From NCBI RefSeq assembly GCF_014196115.1, contig NZ_JACIDB010000001.1, forward strand, positions 682,001-746,000: a stretch of DNA of 64,000 nt. The letters run 5' to 3'. The position numbers and the translations under genes were made by a program. The notes under the pieces are model-generated. The model was not told the origin of the DNA. It worked only from the letters and a program-made list of their open reading frames with translations, and made no database searches. Shown here one piece after another: positions 44,406 through 53,456 of the stretch (positions are counted from its first letter, which is position 1; each line of letters starts with the position of its first letter). Source of the stretch: Sphingomonas aquatilis (GTDB lineage Bacteria > Pseudomonadota > Alphaproteobacteria > Sphingomonadales > Sphingomonadaceae).

Positions 44406-44482
44406 CAGCGTCGCCTGTCGCCGTAAAATTCGGAGATGTAATGTTGTAACGCAGCGCGGCTACGCCTAGATGGTCGGCTCGG

Positions 44483-44890
44483 ATGGACCATAGGACTCAC
44501 TCCCATACGACCTCGGTCGTGCGCAGCTTCGGCTGGGCGGGGCTCGATCGCGCGGCGATCGCGTTGTCGGGGCTGTGCGTCGTCCATTGCATCGCGAGTG
44601 CGGTGCTGCTCGCCATGCTGTCCGCGGCGGGCGGGCTGCTGCTCAACCCGCTGTTCCATGAGATCGGTCTCAGCATCGCGATCCTGCTCGGCGCGGTGGC
44701 GCTGGGGCGGGGGGTGATGGAGCATGGCTATATCATGCCCGCCGCAATGGGATCGTTCGGTCTGGGGATCATGGCGGGTGCGATGAGCCTGCCGCATGAG
44801 GGCGGTCATGGCGCGGAAACGCTGTGGACCGTGATCGGCGTCGGCCTGCTCGCCTTCGGGCACGACCTGAACCGCCGCGCCGGGCACTGA
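44483..44890 (+). CDS. MerC-like four-helix membrane protein
   Basis: A 135-residue protein with four hydrophobic segments and the MerC motif CVVHCIAS near residues 32-39 (Cys-x3-Cys) plus His-rich ends (MDHRTHSHTT at the start, HEGGHGAE in a loop). MerC proteins transport mercury, but in clusters with a Zur gene this type probably handles zinc or another divalent metal. It ends 42 bases before the Zur gene, so they may be co-transcribed. Confidence 0.78.
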   Translation: MDHRTHSHTTSVVRSFGWAGLDRAAIALSGLCVVHCIASAVLLAMLSAAGGLLLNPLFHEIGLSIAILLGAVALGRGVMEHGYIMPAAMGSFGLGIMAGAMSLPHEGGHGAETLWTVIGVGLLAFGHDLNRRAGH

Positions 44891-44931
44891 CGCCGCTTGC
44901 CGCGGGGGCGAGCGCACCTTATTTCAGCAGC

Positions 44932-45399
44932 ATGGCCAGCCACGCGCATCACGATCACCACGAGCCGCAAGGCGACGACCTGATGAAGGCCGCGCAGACG
45001 ACGCTGGAAAAAGCGGGCGAGCAATGGACGCCGATGCGCGCCAGCGTGTTCGCGGCGCTGGCGGCGTTCGACAAGCCGGCCAGCGCCTATGACATTGCCG
45101 ATGCGCTGTCGCAGCGCGAGGGGCGGCGGGTGGCCGCCAACAGCATCTATCGCATCCTCGACGTGTTCGTCGCCGCGAACCTGTCGCGAAAGGTCGAAAG
45201 CTCCAACGCTTACGTCGCCAACGCGCATCCCGATTGCCTGCACGACTGCATCTTTCTGGTGTGCGATTCCTGTGGACGAACCGTGCATCTGGACGATGAC
45301 AGCGTCACCCGCGGGGTGCGCTCTGCCGCGCAAGCTGCTGGATTCACACCGGTTCGTCCCGTGATTGAGGTGCGGGGGCGCTGCGCCGACTGCGACTGA
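44932..45399 (+). CDS. zur: Fur-family regulator, Zur type
   Basis: A 155-residue Fur family regulator with a His-rich start (MASHAHHDHHE), a winged-helix (AYDIADALSQREGRRVAANSIYRILDVF) and two Cys-x2-Cys pairs (FLVCDSCGRTVH and GRCADCD) that bind structural zinc. Its place beside ZIP and MerC-like genes argues for zinc-responsive repression (Zur). It probably binds the palindrome at 43217 and may control this whole block. Confidence 0.85.
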   Translation: MASHAHHDHHEPQGDDLMKAAQTTLEKAGEQWTPMRASVFAALAAFDKPASAYDIADALSQREGRRVAANSIYRILDVFVAANLSRKVESSNAYVANAHPDCLHDCIFLVCDSCGRTVHLDDDSVTRGVRSAAQAAGFTPVRPVIEVRGRCADCD

Positions 45400-45453
45400 G
45401 CCCGGTTCGCGCTGCCAATCGACAGCCGATGGCGAAGCGCGTAGACGGGTGGG

Positions 45454-47379
45454 ATGGCCGAACTCCCTGAGACTCCGCTGCTCGATACCGTCAACACCCC
45501 GGAAGAGCTGCGAAAATTGAAGCCCGAGCAGCTGCGCCAACTGGCGGACGAGCTGCGGCAGGAGACGATCTCCGCCGTCGGGACGACCGGTGGCCACCTC
45601 GGCTCCGGGCTGGGTGTGGTCGAGCTGACCACCGCGATCCACTATGTTTTCGATACGCCGCGCGACCGGTTGGTCTGGGACGTCGGGCATCAATGCTATC
45701 CGCACAAGATCCTGACCGGGCGCCGCGACCGCATCCGCACGTTGCGTCAGGGTGGGGGCCTCAGCGGCTTCACCAAGCGGAGCGAGAGCGAGTACGATCC
45801 GTTCGGCGCGGCGCATTCGTCGACCTCGATCTCGGCGGCGCTGGGCTTTGCGGTGGCGAACAAGCTGGCCGGCACGCCCGGGCGTGGCATCGCGGTGATC
45901 GGCGACGGGGCGATGTCCGCCGGCATGGCCTATGAGGCGATGAACAACGCCGAACAGGCGGGCAACCGGCTGGTCGTGATCCTGAACGACAATGACATGT
46001 CGATCGCGCCGCCGGTGGGCGGGCTGTCGGCATATCTGTCGCGCATCGTGTCGAGCCGCGAATTCTTAGGGGTGCGCGACATTCTGAAGCGCTTCGCCCG
46101 CCGCCTGCCGCGGCCGTTCCATCACGCCGCGCGCAAGACCGACGAATTCGCCCGCGGCATGACGATGGGCGGCACGCTGTTCGAGGAACTGGGCTTCTAT
46201 TACGTCGGGCCGATCGACGGGCATAACCTCGACCATCTGATCCCGGTGCTCGAGAACGTCCGCGATGCCGAGGAAGGGCCGATCCTGGTCCATGTCGTGA
46301 CCAAGAAGGGTAAGGGCTATGCCCCTGCCGAGGCCGCGGCGGACAAGTATCACGGCGTGCAGAAGTTCGACGTCATCACCGGTGCGCAGGCGAAAGCGCC
46401 TCCGGGGCCGCCGCAATATCAGAACGTGTTCGGCGACCAGCTGGTGAAGGAAGGGCAGCGCGATCCGACGATCGTCGCGATCACGGCGGCGATGCCGTCG
46501 GGCACCGGCGTCGACCGCTTCGCCAAGGCGTTTCCGGATCGCGCGTTCGACGTGGGGATCGCGGAACAGCATGCCGTCACCTTCGCGGCGGGCCTCGCGG
46601 CGCAGGGCATGCGGCCGTTCTGCGCGATCTATTCGACCTTCCTGCAGCGCGCCTACGACCAGGTGGTGCATGACGTGGCGATCCAGAATCTTCCCGTTCG
46701 CTTCGCGATCGATCGCGCGGGGCTGGTCGGTGCCGATGGCGCGACGCATGCCGGATCGTTCGACGTCACCTATCTGGCGACTTTGCCCAATTTCGTCGTG
46801 ATGGCGGCGGCGGACGAGGCGGAGCTGGTGCATATGACGCACACCGCCGCGCTGCACGACAGCGGGCCGATCGCGGTGCGCTATCCGCGCGGGGCCGGCG
46901 TCGGCGTCGATCTGCCGGAGGTGCCGGAGCGGCTGGAGATCGGCAAGGGCCGCGTCGTGCGCGAGGGCAAGACGGTGGCGATCCTGTCGCTTGGCACCCG
47001 GCTGGAGGAGGCGCTGAAGGCCGCCGACACGCTGGAGGCGAAGGGGCTGTCGACCACGGTCGCCGACCTGCGCTTCGCCAAGCCGCTCGACGAGGCGCTG
47101 ATCCGCCGCTTGCTGACGACGCACGAGGTCGCGGTAACGATCGAGGAGAATGCGGTCGGCGGCTTCGGCGCGCACGTGCTGACGCTGGCGAGCGACGAGG
47201 GGCTGATCGACGGCGGGCTGAAGCTGCGCACGATGCGCCTGCCCGATACGTTCCAGGACCAGGACAAGCCCGAGAAGCAATATGCCGAGGCGGGGCTCGA
47301 CGCCGACCATATCGTCAGCACGGTGCTGACCGCGCTGCGTCACAACAGCACGGGCGTGCACGAGGGCGCGCGCGCGTGA
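45454..47379 (+). CDS. dxs: 1-deoxy-D-xylulose-5-phosphate synthase
   Basis: A 641-residue thiamine-diphosphate enzyme, first step of the methylerythritol phosphate route to isoprenoids (carotenoids, quinones). The thiamine motif [32 protein letters not shown] is split here near residues 150-180; the transketolase central domain has [18 protein letters not shown] near 420. The catalytic His and Glu are in the usual blocks. The stop overlaps the GTG of the 49-residue gene as GTGA. Confidence 0.97.
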   Translation: MAELPETPLLDTVNTPEELRKLKPEQLRQLADELRQETISAVGTTGGHLGSGLGVVELTTAIHYVFDTPRDRLVWDVGHQCYPHKILTGRRDRIRTLRQGGGLSGFTKRSESEYDPFGAAHSSTSISAALGFAVANKLAGTPGRGIAVIGDGAMSAGMAYEAMNNAEQAGNRLVVILNDNDMSIAPPVGGLSAYLSRIVSSREFLGVRDILKRFARRLPRPFHHAARKTDEFARGMTMGGTLFEELGFYYVGPIDGHNLDHLIPVLENVRDAEEGPILVHVVTKKGKGYAPAEAAADKYHGVQKFDVITGAQAKAPPGPPQYQNVFGDQLVKEGQRDPTIVAITAAMPSGTGVDRFAKAFPDRAFDVGIAEQHAVTFAAGLAAQGMRPFCAIYSTFLQRAYDQVVHDVAIQNLPVRFAIDRAGLVGADGATHAGSFDVTYLATLPNFVVMAAADEAELVHMTHTAALHDSGPIAVRYPRGAGVGVDLPEVPERLEIGKGRVVREGKTVAILSLGTRLEEALKAADTLEAKGLSTTVADLRFAKPLDEALIRRLLTTHEVAVTIEENAVGGFGAHVLTLASDEGLIDGGLKLRTMRLPDTFQDQDKPEKQYAEAGLDADHIVSTVLTALRHNSTGVHEGARA

Positions 47380-47525
47380 GCGGACCGCTGAAGGCCGCGA
47401 TCATTATCGGCCTGGCGGTCGTGGTGCTGATCGCGGTCAACGTGCGCATGTACCGCGCGATGAAGGCGGCGACGGCGAAGGGCCGGGCGCTGGAGGCGGA
47501 CCCGCGCGAGGACCGCGGTGTCTGA
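47376..47525 (+). CDS. Small single-pass membrane peptide (49 residues)
   Basis: A short ORF with a GTG start overlapping the dxs stop (GTGA). It has one hydrophobic helix ([17 protein letters not shown]) and a charged tail. Its last 8 bases overlap the GTG start of the next gene, so dxs, this peptide and the HTH protein are translated in a chain. It is too short for an easy family call; the overlaps are the main evidence. Confidence 0.55.
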   Translation: MSGPLKAAIIIGLAVVVLIAVNVRMYRAMKAATAKGRALEADPREDRGV

Positions 47526-48591
47526 GTCGGGCCGCTTCGCCTCATTGACGGAGGCGGAGCGGCAGATTCTGGCGCTGCTGGCGGCGGGGCATACCGCCAA
47601 GACGGCTGCGGCGACGCTCGGCCTCAGCGTCCACGGGGTGAACGAGCGGCTGCGCGAGGCGCGGCGTAAGACGGGGGCGGGGAGCAGCCGCGATCTCGCC
47701 CGCGCGCTGGCTGCCCAAGAAAATTGTAACCAGACAATCGGGGTGGTCCCGGCCGCCGCCGTGCCGCCAGAGGCCGTGCCGGACCTGCCGCAGCGTGCGG
47801 CGGGCACGGTACGGAAAGGGGTGCGTCCAATGGTGTTGGGACTCGGTATAGCGGCGGCGGCAGTGCTGCTGGGCGGCATCGGCTGGCAGCAGGAACGGGG
47901 GCAGGCGGCCGATCCGTTGCTCGGCTCTCTGGTGGTGCACAAGCCCCATGACGCGGCGGCACTGCATGCGCGGGTGCGCCGGGAAGCGCGCGATGCTGGC
48001 TGGGCCGCGCCGGCGGAAATGCGGCTGATGAACCGGTTCGGCAGGATCGACGGGGTCAACAGCCTGCGCGTCCTGTGCGGGACGGATCTGCGCGAGGTGG
48101 CCGGGCGGATCGCACCGGGCGGCACCACCAATGCGGCGTTGCTGGAGGTGCAGCAGGTTGCCTTTTCCGGCGTGCGGACGCTGGGGTTCACCGATGAATC
48201 GAGCTTTTCGGTCGGCGGGCAGGACACCGGCCAGGGCGCGGCGTTCGTCGCCTACCTGTACCGGCGCGCCGCCGACGTGCCCTATGTGGTGACGACGACG
48301 CCGGCGATGCACGCGACGATCGCGCCGGGGCCGTTCACGCTCGGCGTCACCTTCGATCGACCGATGCAGCCGGGGGACTTTTCCTTCGTGAAGTCCGACC
48401 GCGGCGCCTATCCCGAATGCGACGGCACGCCGCGCCGGTCGGCGGATGGGCGCAGCTTTACGATGCAATGTACCGCGGTGGCTGGGCAGGCCTATGCAGT
48501 GGGCTTCAACAGCGCGCAACATCGCAACTTCAAGAGCCTGGACGGGGTGCCGGCGGAGCCGTCGCTGCTGACGTTCGACGCGAAGCGCTGA
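47518..48591 (+). CDS. Membrane-tethered LuxR/GerE-type HTH regulator with periplasmic domain
   Basis: A 357-residue protein in one-component layout. Residues 8-65 are a GerE-like HTH (LTEAERQILALLAAGHTAKTAAATLGLSVHGVNERL); a single membrane helix is near residues 105-122 (VLGLGIAAAAVLLGGI); the remaining 230 residues lie in the periplasm and end in an Ig-like stretch (FTLGVTFDRPMQPGDFSFVKSD, then FTMQCTAVAGQAYAVG). The arrangement is like ToxR/CadC, but with a LuxR-type DNA-binding domain. It likely senses an envelope signal. It is coupled to the peptide after dxs. Confidence 0.75.
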   Translation: MSESGRFASLTEAERQILALLAAGHTAKTAAATLGLSVHGVNERLREARRKTGAGSSRDLARALAAQENCNQTIGVVPAAAVPPEAVPDLPQRAAGTVRKGVRPMVLGLGIAAAAVLLGGIGWQQERGQAADPLLGSLVVHKPHDAAALHARVRREARDAGWAAPAEMRLMNRFGRIDGVNSLRVLCGTDLREVAGRIAPGGTTNAALLEVQQVAFSGVRTLGFTDESSFSVGGQDTGQGAAFVAYLYRRAADVPYVVTTTPAMHATIAPGPFTLGVTFDRPMQPGDFSFVKSDRGAYPECDGTPRRSADGRSFTMQCTAVAGQAYAVGFNSAQHRNFKSLDGVPAEPSLLTFDAKR

Positions 48592-48651
48592 CGGCGGAGG
48601 CCCACGGCCGGCCGCTCGCACGGCGGCCGGTTTCGTGGTATGCGACGGGCC

Positions 48652-48879
48652 ATGAAGCTGACCAAGACGCCCGATGGCTATGTCGTTCAGGTCCCCGCAG
48701 ACGTCGTCGCGGCGTTGGGCTTGCATGAGGGCGACGCGGTCAAGGTCGTGAAATCGAACGTTATCACCATCGACGTGTCCGACGAGGAACGCAGACGTGC
48801 GATGGACACGATCCGAGAGTTGTCGCAACCGCTTCCGCCCGGTTACAAGTTCGATCGCGAGGAAGCCAACGCGCGGTGA
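48652..48879 (+). CDS. vapB: AbrB/MazE-type antitoxin of a VapBC pair
   Basis: A 75-residue protein with an AbrB-like N-terminus (MKLTKTPDGYVVQVPADVVAALGLHEGDAVKVVK) that binds DNA, then a charged C-terminal tail that would bind the toxin. The stop overlaps the toxin GTG (GTGA, 48876-48879), standard for antitoxin-toxin pairs. Confidence 0.85.
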   Translation: MKLTKTPDGYVVQVPADVVAALGLHEGDAVKVVKSNVITIDVSDEERRRAMDTIRELSQPLPPGYKFDREEANAR

Positions 48880-49286
48880 CACCGGCGTTTTTCGATACCA
48901 ACGTTCTTGTCTACGCCTTTGGTGACGATGCCCGCCGTTCGGTCGCATTGCGATTGCTTGATGAAGGGTGCGTGGTCAGCGTCCAGTCGCTGAACGAGTT
49001 GGCCAATGTCCTGCTGCGGAAGCAGAAGCGGGATTGGCCGACAATCGGGCGAGCGGTTGATGCGATCATCGCGCGCAGCGCGACGATCGTGATTGCCAAC
49101 CTGGACCTCCACCACCTCGGCCTGCGCCTCGCCGAACGCTATCGCCTGTCGGTCTACGATGCGATGATCGCTGCGGCGGCGCTGACGGCGGAGTGCGACA
49201 CGCTCTATTCCGAGGATATGCACGACGGACTCGTCATCGACGGGCGCGTCAGGATCGTGAATCCGTTTGCGCCCGTCGCGGGATAG
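48876..49286 (+). CDS. vapC: PIN-domain toxin (VapC type)
   Basis: A 136-residue PIN domain ribonuclease. The acidic active site is intact: Asp7 in FFDTNV, Glu41 in NELANVLL, Asp95 in SVYDAMIAA and Asp114 in YSEDMHDG. The GTG start overlaps the antitoxin stop. VapC toxins cut tRNA or rRNA and stop translation under stress. The target here is unknown. Confidence 0.88.
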   Translation: MTPAFFDTNVLVYAFGDDARRSVALRLLDEGCVVSVQSLNELANVLLRKQKRDWPTIGRAVDAIIARSATIVIANLDLHHLGLRLAERYRLSVYDAMIAAAALTAECDTLYSEDMHDGLVIDGRVRIVNPFAPVAG

Positions 49287-49958
49287 CTATCGGCCGAGAT
49301 AGTGCGTTTGCGCGGCGTCGGTCGCGTTGATCGCCAGGATCGAGCGGGCATCGCCCGGGGAGCGGGCATGGCCGTGCCCGTCGGTGCCGGCGGCGATCAC
49401 GCGGTCGAGCAGCTCCTGTCCTTCGCGCCACCAGCCGACCCCGCTCGCGGCGTTGAGGTGGCCCTGCGGCCCGGCGTCGACGAAATGACTGCCCCATTGC
49501 GCGGCGAGGCTGTGCGCGCGATCGATGGTGATCCAGGGATCGTCACTCGATGCGACGACGATCGACGGGAAGGGCAAGGGCGTCTTCGGTGTCGGCGCGA
49601 AGCCGCGCAATTCGTCGGGCGCGTTCGGGCGGTCGACGTCCGCGGGCGCGACGAGCAGCGCGCCGGCCACCGGCCAGCCATAGGGTTGCGGCGACAATTC
49701 CGCCCACCACGCCACCGCAAGGCAGCCGAGGCTGTGCGCGGCGAGGATGACGGGTGCTTCGGCGCGGGCGATCGCCTGGTCGAGCTTCGTCACCCAGGCG
49801 TTGCGGTGCGGCGTATGCCACATGCCGAGTTCGACGCGAACGGTGTCGGGCCGCGCCTCCTCCCACAAGGTCTGCCAGTGCGAAGGCCCGGAGCCGCCGA
49901 GGCCGGGCACGGTCAGGATGGTCGGCAAGGTCGCGTCGTAATGGGAAAATCCGGTCAT
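49287..49958 (-). CDS. RBBP9/YdeN family alpha/beta hydrolase
   Basis: A 223-residue serine hydrolase. The nucleophile elbow is GHSLGC-like (AAHSLGCLAVAWW near residues 74-84), with an acid near DDPWITIDRAH and the His in GPQGHLNAASG. The family start ILTVPGLGGSGPSHWQTLWEE is typical of RBBP9/YdeN. The ATG at 49958 has GGGAG upstream. Natural substrate unknown. Confidence 0.88.
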   Translation of the reverse strand: MTGFSHYDATLPTILTVPGLGGSGPSHWQTLWEEARPDTVRVELGMWHTPHRNAWVTKLDQAIARAEAPVILAAHSLGCLAVAWWAELSPQPYGWPVAGALLVAPADVDRPNAPDELRGFAPTPKTPLPFPSIVVASSDDPWITIDRAHSLAAQWGSHFVDAGPQGHLNAASGVGWWREGQELLDRVIAAGTDGHGHARSPGDARSILAINATDAAQTHYLGR

Positions 49959-50336
49959 GCTGCATCTCCCTCCAGTGGGGGACAGCGGGGCCGGCCGGCG
50001 TATCGGGACACGCCGTACGGTCATGCTTCCCGACAGGCAAGGTAATCCTACTATTCCTATAGGCAATAGAGTCGCGGCTGATGGAGGGCGGGATGCGACG
50101 GGTGGAGCGGGAGGGGGCCAAGAGCCGTCATTCCCGCGTAGGCGGGACTCCAGAACCTCCGACGTTCGCGATGGACTCGAAGCGGTAGCGCGTCTGGATT
50201 CCCGCCTTCGCGGGAAATGACGGGTGGGGTCGGGGTGGGCGACTGCCCAGGAATGACGGTGGGGGCGGCCGGGGCGGAGGTGCCCTCGCACAGCAGGGGG
50301 CGTGACGCCGGGCGGTGCCCTCGCTACGGAGCCCTG
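49959..50336. other. Intergenic region holding repeat A4
   Basis: A divergent spacer of 378 bases. No gene is seen. It holds repeat family A copy 4 and a small AT-rich patch (CTACTATTCCTATAGG near 50049) that could be promoter sequence for either flanking gene. Confidence 0.5.
50126..50222. repeat. Palindromic repeat family A, copy 4
   Basis: Ends CGTCATTCCCGCGTAGGCGGG and CGCGGGAAATGACGG are inverted copies with one extra A on the right and a few mismatches. The right half keeps the GGTAGCGCGTCTGGATT block of copies 2 and 3. It lies in the divergent spacer before tlyA. Confidence 0.85.
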
Positions 50337-51077
50337 ATGGCGAAGATCCGTGCCGACCAGTTGCTCGTGGACCGCGGGCTCGCCGAATCGAAGACGCGGG
50401 CGCAGGCGCTCGTGATGGCGGGGCTGGTGTTCGTCGATACGCGCAAGGTCGACAAGCCGGGGCAGGCACTGCCCGCGGATGCGCCGATCGAGGTGCGTGG
50501 GCGCGATCATCCCTGGGTGTCGCGCGGCGGCATCAAGCTGGCGCATGGCCTTGATCATGTCGGGTGGGACGTGACCGGCGCGGTGGCGATCGACGTGGGA
50601 TCGTCGACGGGCGGCTTCACCGACGTGCTGCTGACCCGTGGCGCGGCCCGCGTCTATGCGGTCGACAGCGGCACCAACCAGCTCGCGTGGAAGCTGCGGC
50701 AGGACCCGCGCGTGATCGTCCACGAACAGACCAGCGCGCGCATCCTGACCGACGCGCATATCCCCGAGCCCGTCGACCTGATCGTGTGCGACGCGAGCTT
50801 CATCGGCCTGTCCAAGGTGCTGGAGCGGCCGATGACCTTCGCGCGGGAGGGCGCCCGCCTGCTGGCGCTTATCAAGCCCCAGTTCGAGGCGGGGCGCGAC
50901 GAGGTGGGCAAGGGCGGCGTGGTGCGCGATCCCGCCGTGCATGCGCGGGTGTGCGACGACGTGGTCGCCTGGCTCCAGGCGAGTGGTTGGAGCGTCGCGG
51001 GCGTCACCGAAAGCCCGATCACCGGGCCCGAGGGCAATATCGAATTTCTGGTCGCGGCATCCCGAAACGGGCCATGA
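50337..51077 (+). CDS. tlyA: TlyA family rRNA 2'-O-methyltransferase / hemolysin-like
   Basis: A 246-residue protein: S4 RNA-binding domain at residues 1-60 (MAKIRADQLLVDRGLAESKTRAQALVMAGLVFV split by the usual turn), then an FtsJ-like SAM fold (AIDVGSSTGGFTDVLLTRGA near 85) and DLIVCDASFIGLSK near 145. TlyA methylates 16S and 23S rRNA at the 2'-O of cytidines. The ATG at 50337 has a spaced GGAG. Confidence 0.92.
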   Translation: MAKIRADQLLVDRGLAESKTRAQALVMAGLVFVDTRKVDKPGQALPADAPIEVRGRDHPWVSRGGIKLAHGLDHVGWDVTGAVAIDVGSSTGGFTDVLLTRGAARVYAVDSGTNQLAWKLRQDPRVIVHEQTSARILTDAHIPEPVDLIVCDASFIGLSKVLERPMTFAREGARLLALIKPQFEAGRDEVGKGGVVRDPAVHARVCDDVVAWLQASGWSVAGVTESPITGPEGNIEFLVAASRNGP

Positions 51078-51158
51078 CGGAACGATAATCGTAACGGACG
51101 CTTTACGAACGGGCCGTCACGCGACAAGGGGCGCGAAAGGCATGCGGAGGAAGCGTCG

Positions 51159-51710
51159 GTGAGCGGGATTGCGTCCAAGGGTCAGCTGCGAATGTCGTTC
51201 CTGCGCTGGGCGATCGTGACCGTGCCGCTGATCCTGCTGCTGGGCTTCGCCTCGGGCCGCGCCGTGCCGGCGGGGTCGGAGAACAGCTGGTACGTCGCGC
51301 TGCAAAAGCCTGAACTCACGCCGCCGGGCTGGGTGTTTCCGGTCGCCTGGACGTCGCTGTACATCCTGCTGGGTCTATCGGTCGCGCTGATCCTGCATGC
51401 GCGCGGCGCGCGCGGGCGGGGGCTGGCGCTGGCGGTGTTCGCGGTGCAGTTCGCCCTCAATCTCGCCTGGACGCCGCTGTTCTTCGGGGCGCATCGTATC
51501 GGCGCGGCACTGGTCGTGATCGTCGCGATGCTGCTGCTGTCGATCGTCACGACACTGCTGTTCGGGAGGATTCGCACCGCTGCGGCGTGGCTGATGGTGC
51601 CCTATATGGTGTGGATCAGCTTTGCGGGCGTGCTGACCTGGCGGATCGGCCAGCTCAACCCCGGTGCGGAAACCCTTGTGCCAGGGGCGCACACGTCCCA
51701 GATGCTGTGA
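51159..51710 (+). CDS. TspO/MBR family membrane protein
   Basis: A 183-residue protein with five membrane helices and the TspO landmarks SWYVALQKPELTPPGWVFPVAWTSLYILLG and AVQFALNLAWTPLFFGAHR. TspO proteins bind tetrapyrroles, cholesterol-like ligands or heme and affect stress responses. The GTG start at 51159 has GGAGG 6 bases upstream. Confidence 0.92.
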   Translation: MSGIASKGQLRMSFLRWAIVTVPLILLLGFASGRAVPAGSENSWYVALQKPELTPPGWVFPVAWTSLYILLGLSVALILHARGARGRGLALAVFAVQFALNLAWTPLFFGAHRIGAALVVIVAMLLLSIVTTLLFGRIRTAAAWLMVPYMVWISFAGVLTWRIGQLNPGAETLVPGAHTSQML

Positions 51711-51744
51711 CAATACGCACGCTTATGTGCCGGGAACCGATGAT

Positions 51745-52011
51745 ATGCAGTCCGATAACCGCCTGTTCGATGATTTCGTGAAGCTGATGAACGGCGCCGC
51801 CGGCACGCTCGCCGGCGTGGGGCGCGAGGCGGAATCGGGTGCGCGCGCCCGGATGCGCGAATGGATCGGCGGGCTCGATTTCGTCAGCCGCGATGAGTTC
51901 GAGGTGGTGAAGGCGATGGCCGTCGCGGCCCGCGACGAAAATGACGCGCTGAAGGCCCGGATCGATGCGCTGGAGGCGAAGCTTGCCACCAGTGCGGCGC
52001 CGGTTGCCTGA
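51745..52011 (+). CDS. ubiK: Ubiquinone biosynthesis accessory factor UbiK
   Basis: An 88-residue BMFP family protein: LFDDFVKLMNGAAGTLAGVGREAESGARARMREW, then the helix MAVAARDENDALKARIDALEAKLA with coiled-coil heptads. UbiK helps the late, aerobic ubiquinone steps by linking the Ubi complex to lipids. Coupled neighbours are not evident. The ATG at 51745 gives a standard family start. Confidence 0.88.
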   Translation: MQSDNRLFDDFVKLMNGAAGTLAGVGREAESGARARMREWIGGLDFVSRDEFEVVKAMAVAARDENDALKARIDALEAKLATSAAPVA

Positions 52012-52121
52012 TTGGGGCGCCTGACCCACTTTTCCACAGCTTTATCGACAGGCTTGTCCACGACGGGGTTGCATGGGGCTTTTTGCCTCGGCAGCCTCGT
52101 CGTGCGATAAGGGGCACGATA

Positions 52122-52625
52122 ATGCTCGATTCCGCCGAACACGATACCGATCCCGCCGCCCCCATCGACATGCTCGAGGCTTACTACGCCGCGCATGGCT
52201 GGGAGCATGAGCGGCATGACGACGAGATCGTCGCGACGGTCAAAGGCAGCTGGACCACCTATGAATTGCGCGCGCTGTGGCGTGAGGACGACAGCGTCCT
52301 GCAATTCCTAGCGTTCCCCGACATCAAGGTGACCGACGATCGGCGCAGCGGCGTCTATGAGGCGATCGGGCTGGTCAACGAGCAATTGTGGATCGGCCAT
52401 TTCGAGCTTTGGTCGTCCTCCGGCGTGCTGCTGTATCGGCATGCGGCGATGATCGACGGCGAAGACGAAGGCACGATGTCGCTGGGTGCGGCAGAGCTGC
52501 TGGTCGAATCGGCGATCGAGGAGTGCGAGCGCTTCTACCCGGTGTTCCAGTTCGTCCTGTGGGGCGGCAAGACCCCGCGCGAGGCGCTGGCCGCCGCGCT
52601 GATCGAGACGCAGGGCGAGGCCTGA
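52122..52625 (+). CDS. YbjN domain protein
   Basis: A 167-residue protein with the YbjN/type III chaperone-like fold: ALWREDDSVLQFLAFPDIKVTDDRR, EAIGLVNEQLWIGHFELWSSSGVLLYRHAAM, and the C-terminal AAELLVESAIEECERFYPVFQFVLWGGKTPREALAAALI. Function of the family is unclear; in E. coli YbjN affects stress tolerance and motility. It lies just before proC with 4 bases between, so they are likely co-transcribed. Confidence 0.85.
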   Translation: MLDSAEHDTDPAAPIDMLEAYYAAHGWEHERHDDEIVATVKGSWTTYELRALWREDDSVLQFLAFPDIKVTDDRRSGVYEAIGLVNEQLWIGHFELWSSSGVLLYRHAAMIDGEDEGTMSLGAAELLVESAIEECERFYPVFQFVLWGGKTPREALAAALIETQGEA

Positions 52626-52629
52626 GGCG

Positions 52630-53421
52630 GTGAAGCTGCTGATGATCGGCGCCGGCAATATGGGCGGCGCGATGCTGCGCCGCTGGCTCGCGGCGGGGAT
52701 GGAGGCGCGCGACGTCACCATCGTCAGCCCCAGCGGCCGTGCGATGCCCGATGGCGTGCGCGTCGTGCCTGCGGTGCCGGCGGCGGAGGAGGGGGCGTAT
52801 GACGTCATCCTGCTCGGGCTGAAACCGCAACAGCTGCGCAGCCTGTCGGGCGGTGCGATCGCGGGCCATGCGCCGCGGCTGCTGGTGTCGATCCTGGCCG
52901 GGGTGGAGGAGGCGACGCTGGCGCCGCTGTGCCGCGCCGGGACGGTGGTGCGCGCGATGCCGAACCTGCCCGTCGCGATCGGCAAGGGCGTGGTGGCGCT
53001 CCATTCCTCGACCGCGGACGCAAGCGTGCGCGACGAGGTGACCGCCTGGATGCGGCCGCTGGGCCATGTCGAATGGATCGCCGACGAAGCGCGGTTCGAC
53101 GACGTGACCGCGCTGGCCGGCTGCGGGCCGGGCTTCGTCTTCCGCTTCGCCGATGCGTTGGCGCAGGCGGGGGCGGCGCTGGGGTTGCCGGCGGATCAGG
53201 CGGCGCGGCTGGCGCTGGCGACGCTGGAGGGCGCGGCGGTCATGGCAGCGGACGCCGACGCGCCGCCAGCGACGCTCGCCGATCGCGTGGCGAGTCCGGG
53301 CGGATCGACGCGGCAGGGGCTGAACGTGCTCGACCGTGCCGACGGACTGGTCGCGCTGCTGACCGATACGCTGGCCGCCTCGGCGCGCCGGAACCGCGAG
53401 ATGGCGGCCGAAACGCGCTGA
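52630..53421 (+). CDS. proC: Pyrroline-5-carboxylate reductase
   Basis: A 263-residue enzyme that makes proline. It shows the NADPH fold MIGAGNMGGAMLRRWL near residues 4-18, GLKPQQLRSL, NLPVAIGKGVVAL and the C-terminal RVASPGGSTRQGL. Starts at GTG 52630, 4 bases after the YbjN gene's stop. Confidence 0.95.
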   Translation: MKLLMIGAGNMGGAMLRRWLAAGMEARDVTIVSPSGRAMPDGVRVVPAVPAAEEGAYDVILLGLKPQQLRSLSGGAIAGHAPRLLVSILAGVEEATLAPLCRAGTVVRAMPNLPVAIGKGVVALHSSTADASVRDEVTAWMRPLGHVEWIADEARFDDVTALAGCGPGFVFRFADALAQAGAALGLPADQAARLALATLEGAAVMAADADAPPATLADRVASPGGSTRQGLNVLDRADGLVALLTDTLAASARRNREMAAETR

Positions 53422-53456
53422 GCCGCAGGGCGCGGCCCAGCCGATGGGCGTGGGGG

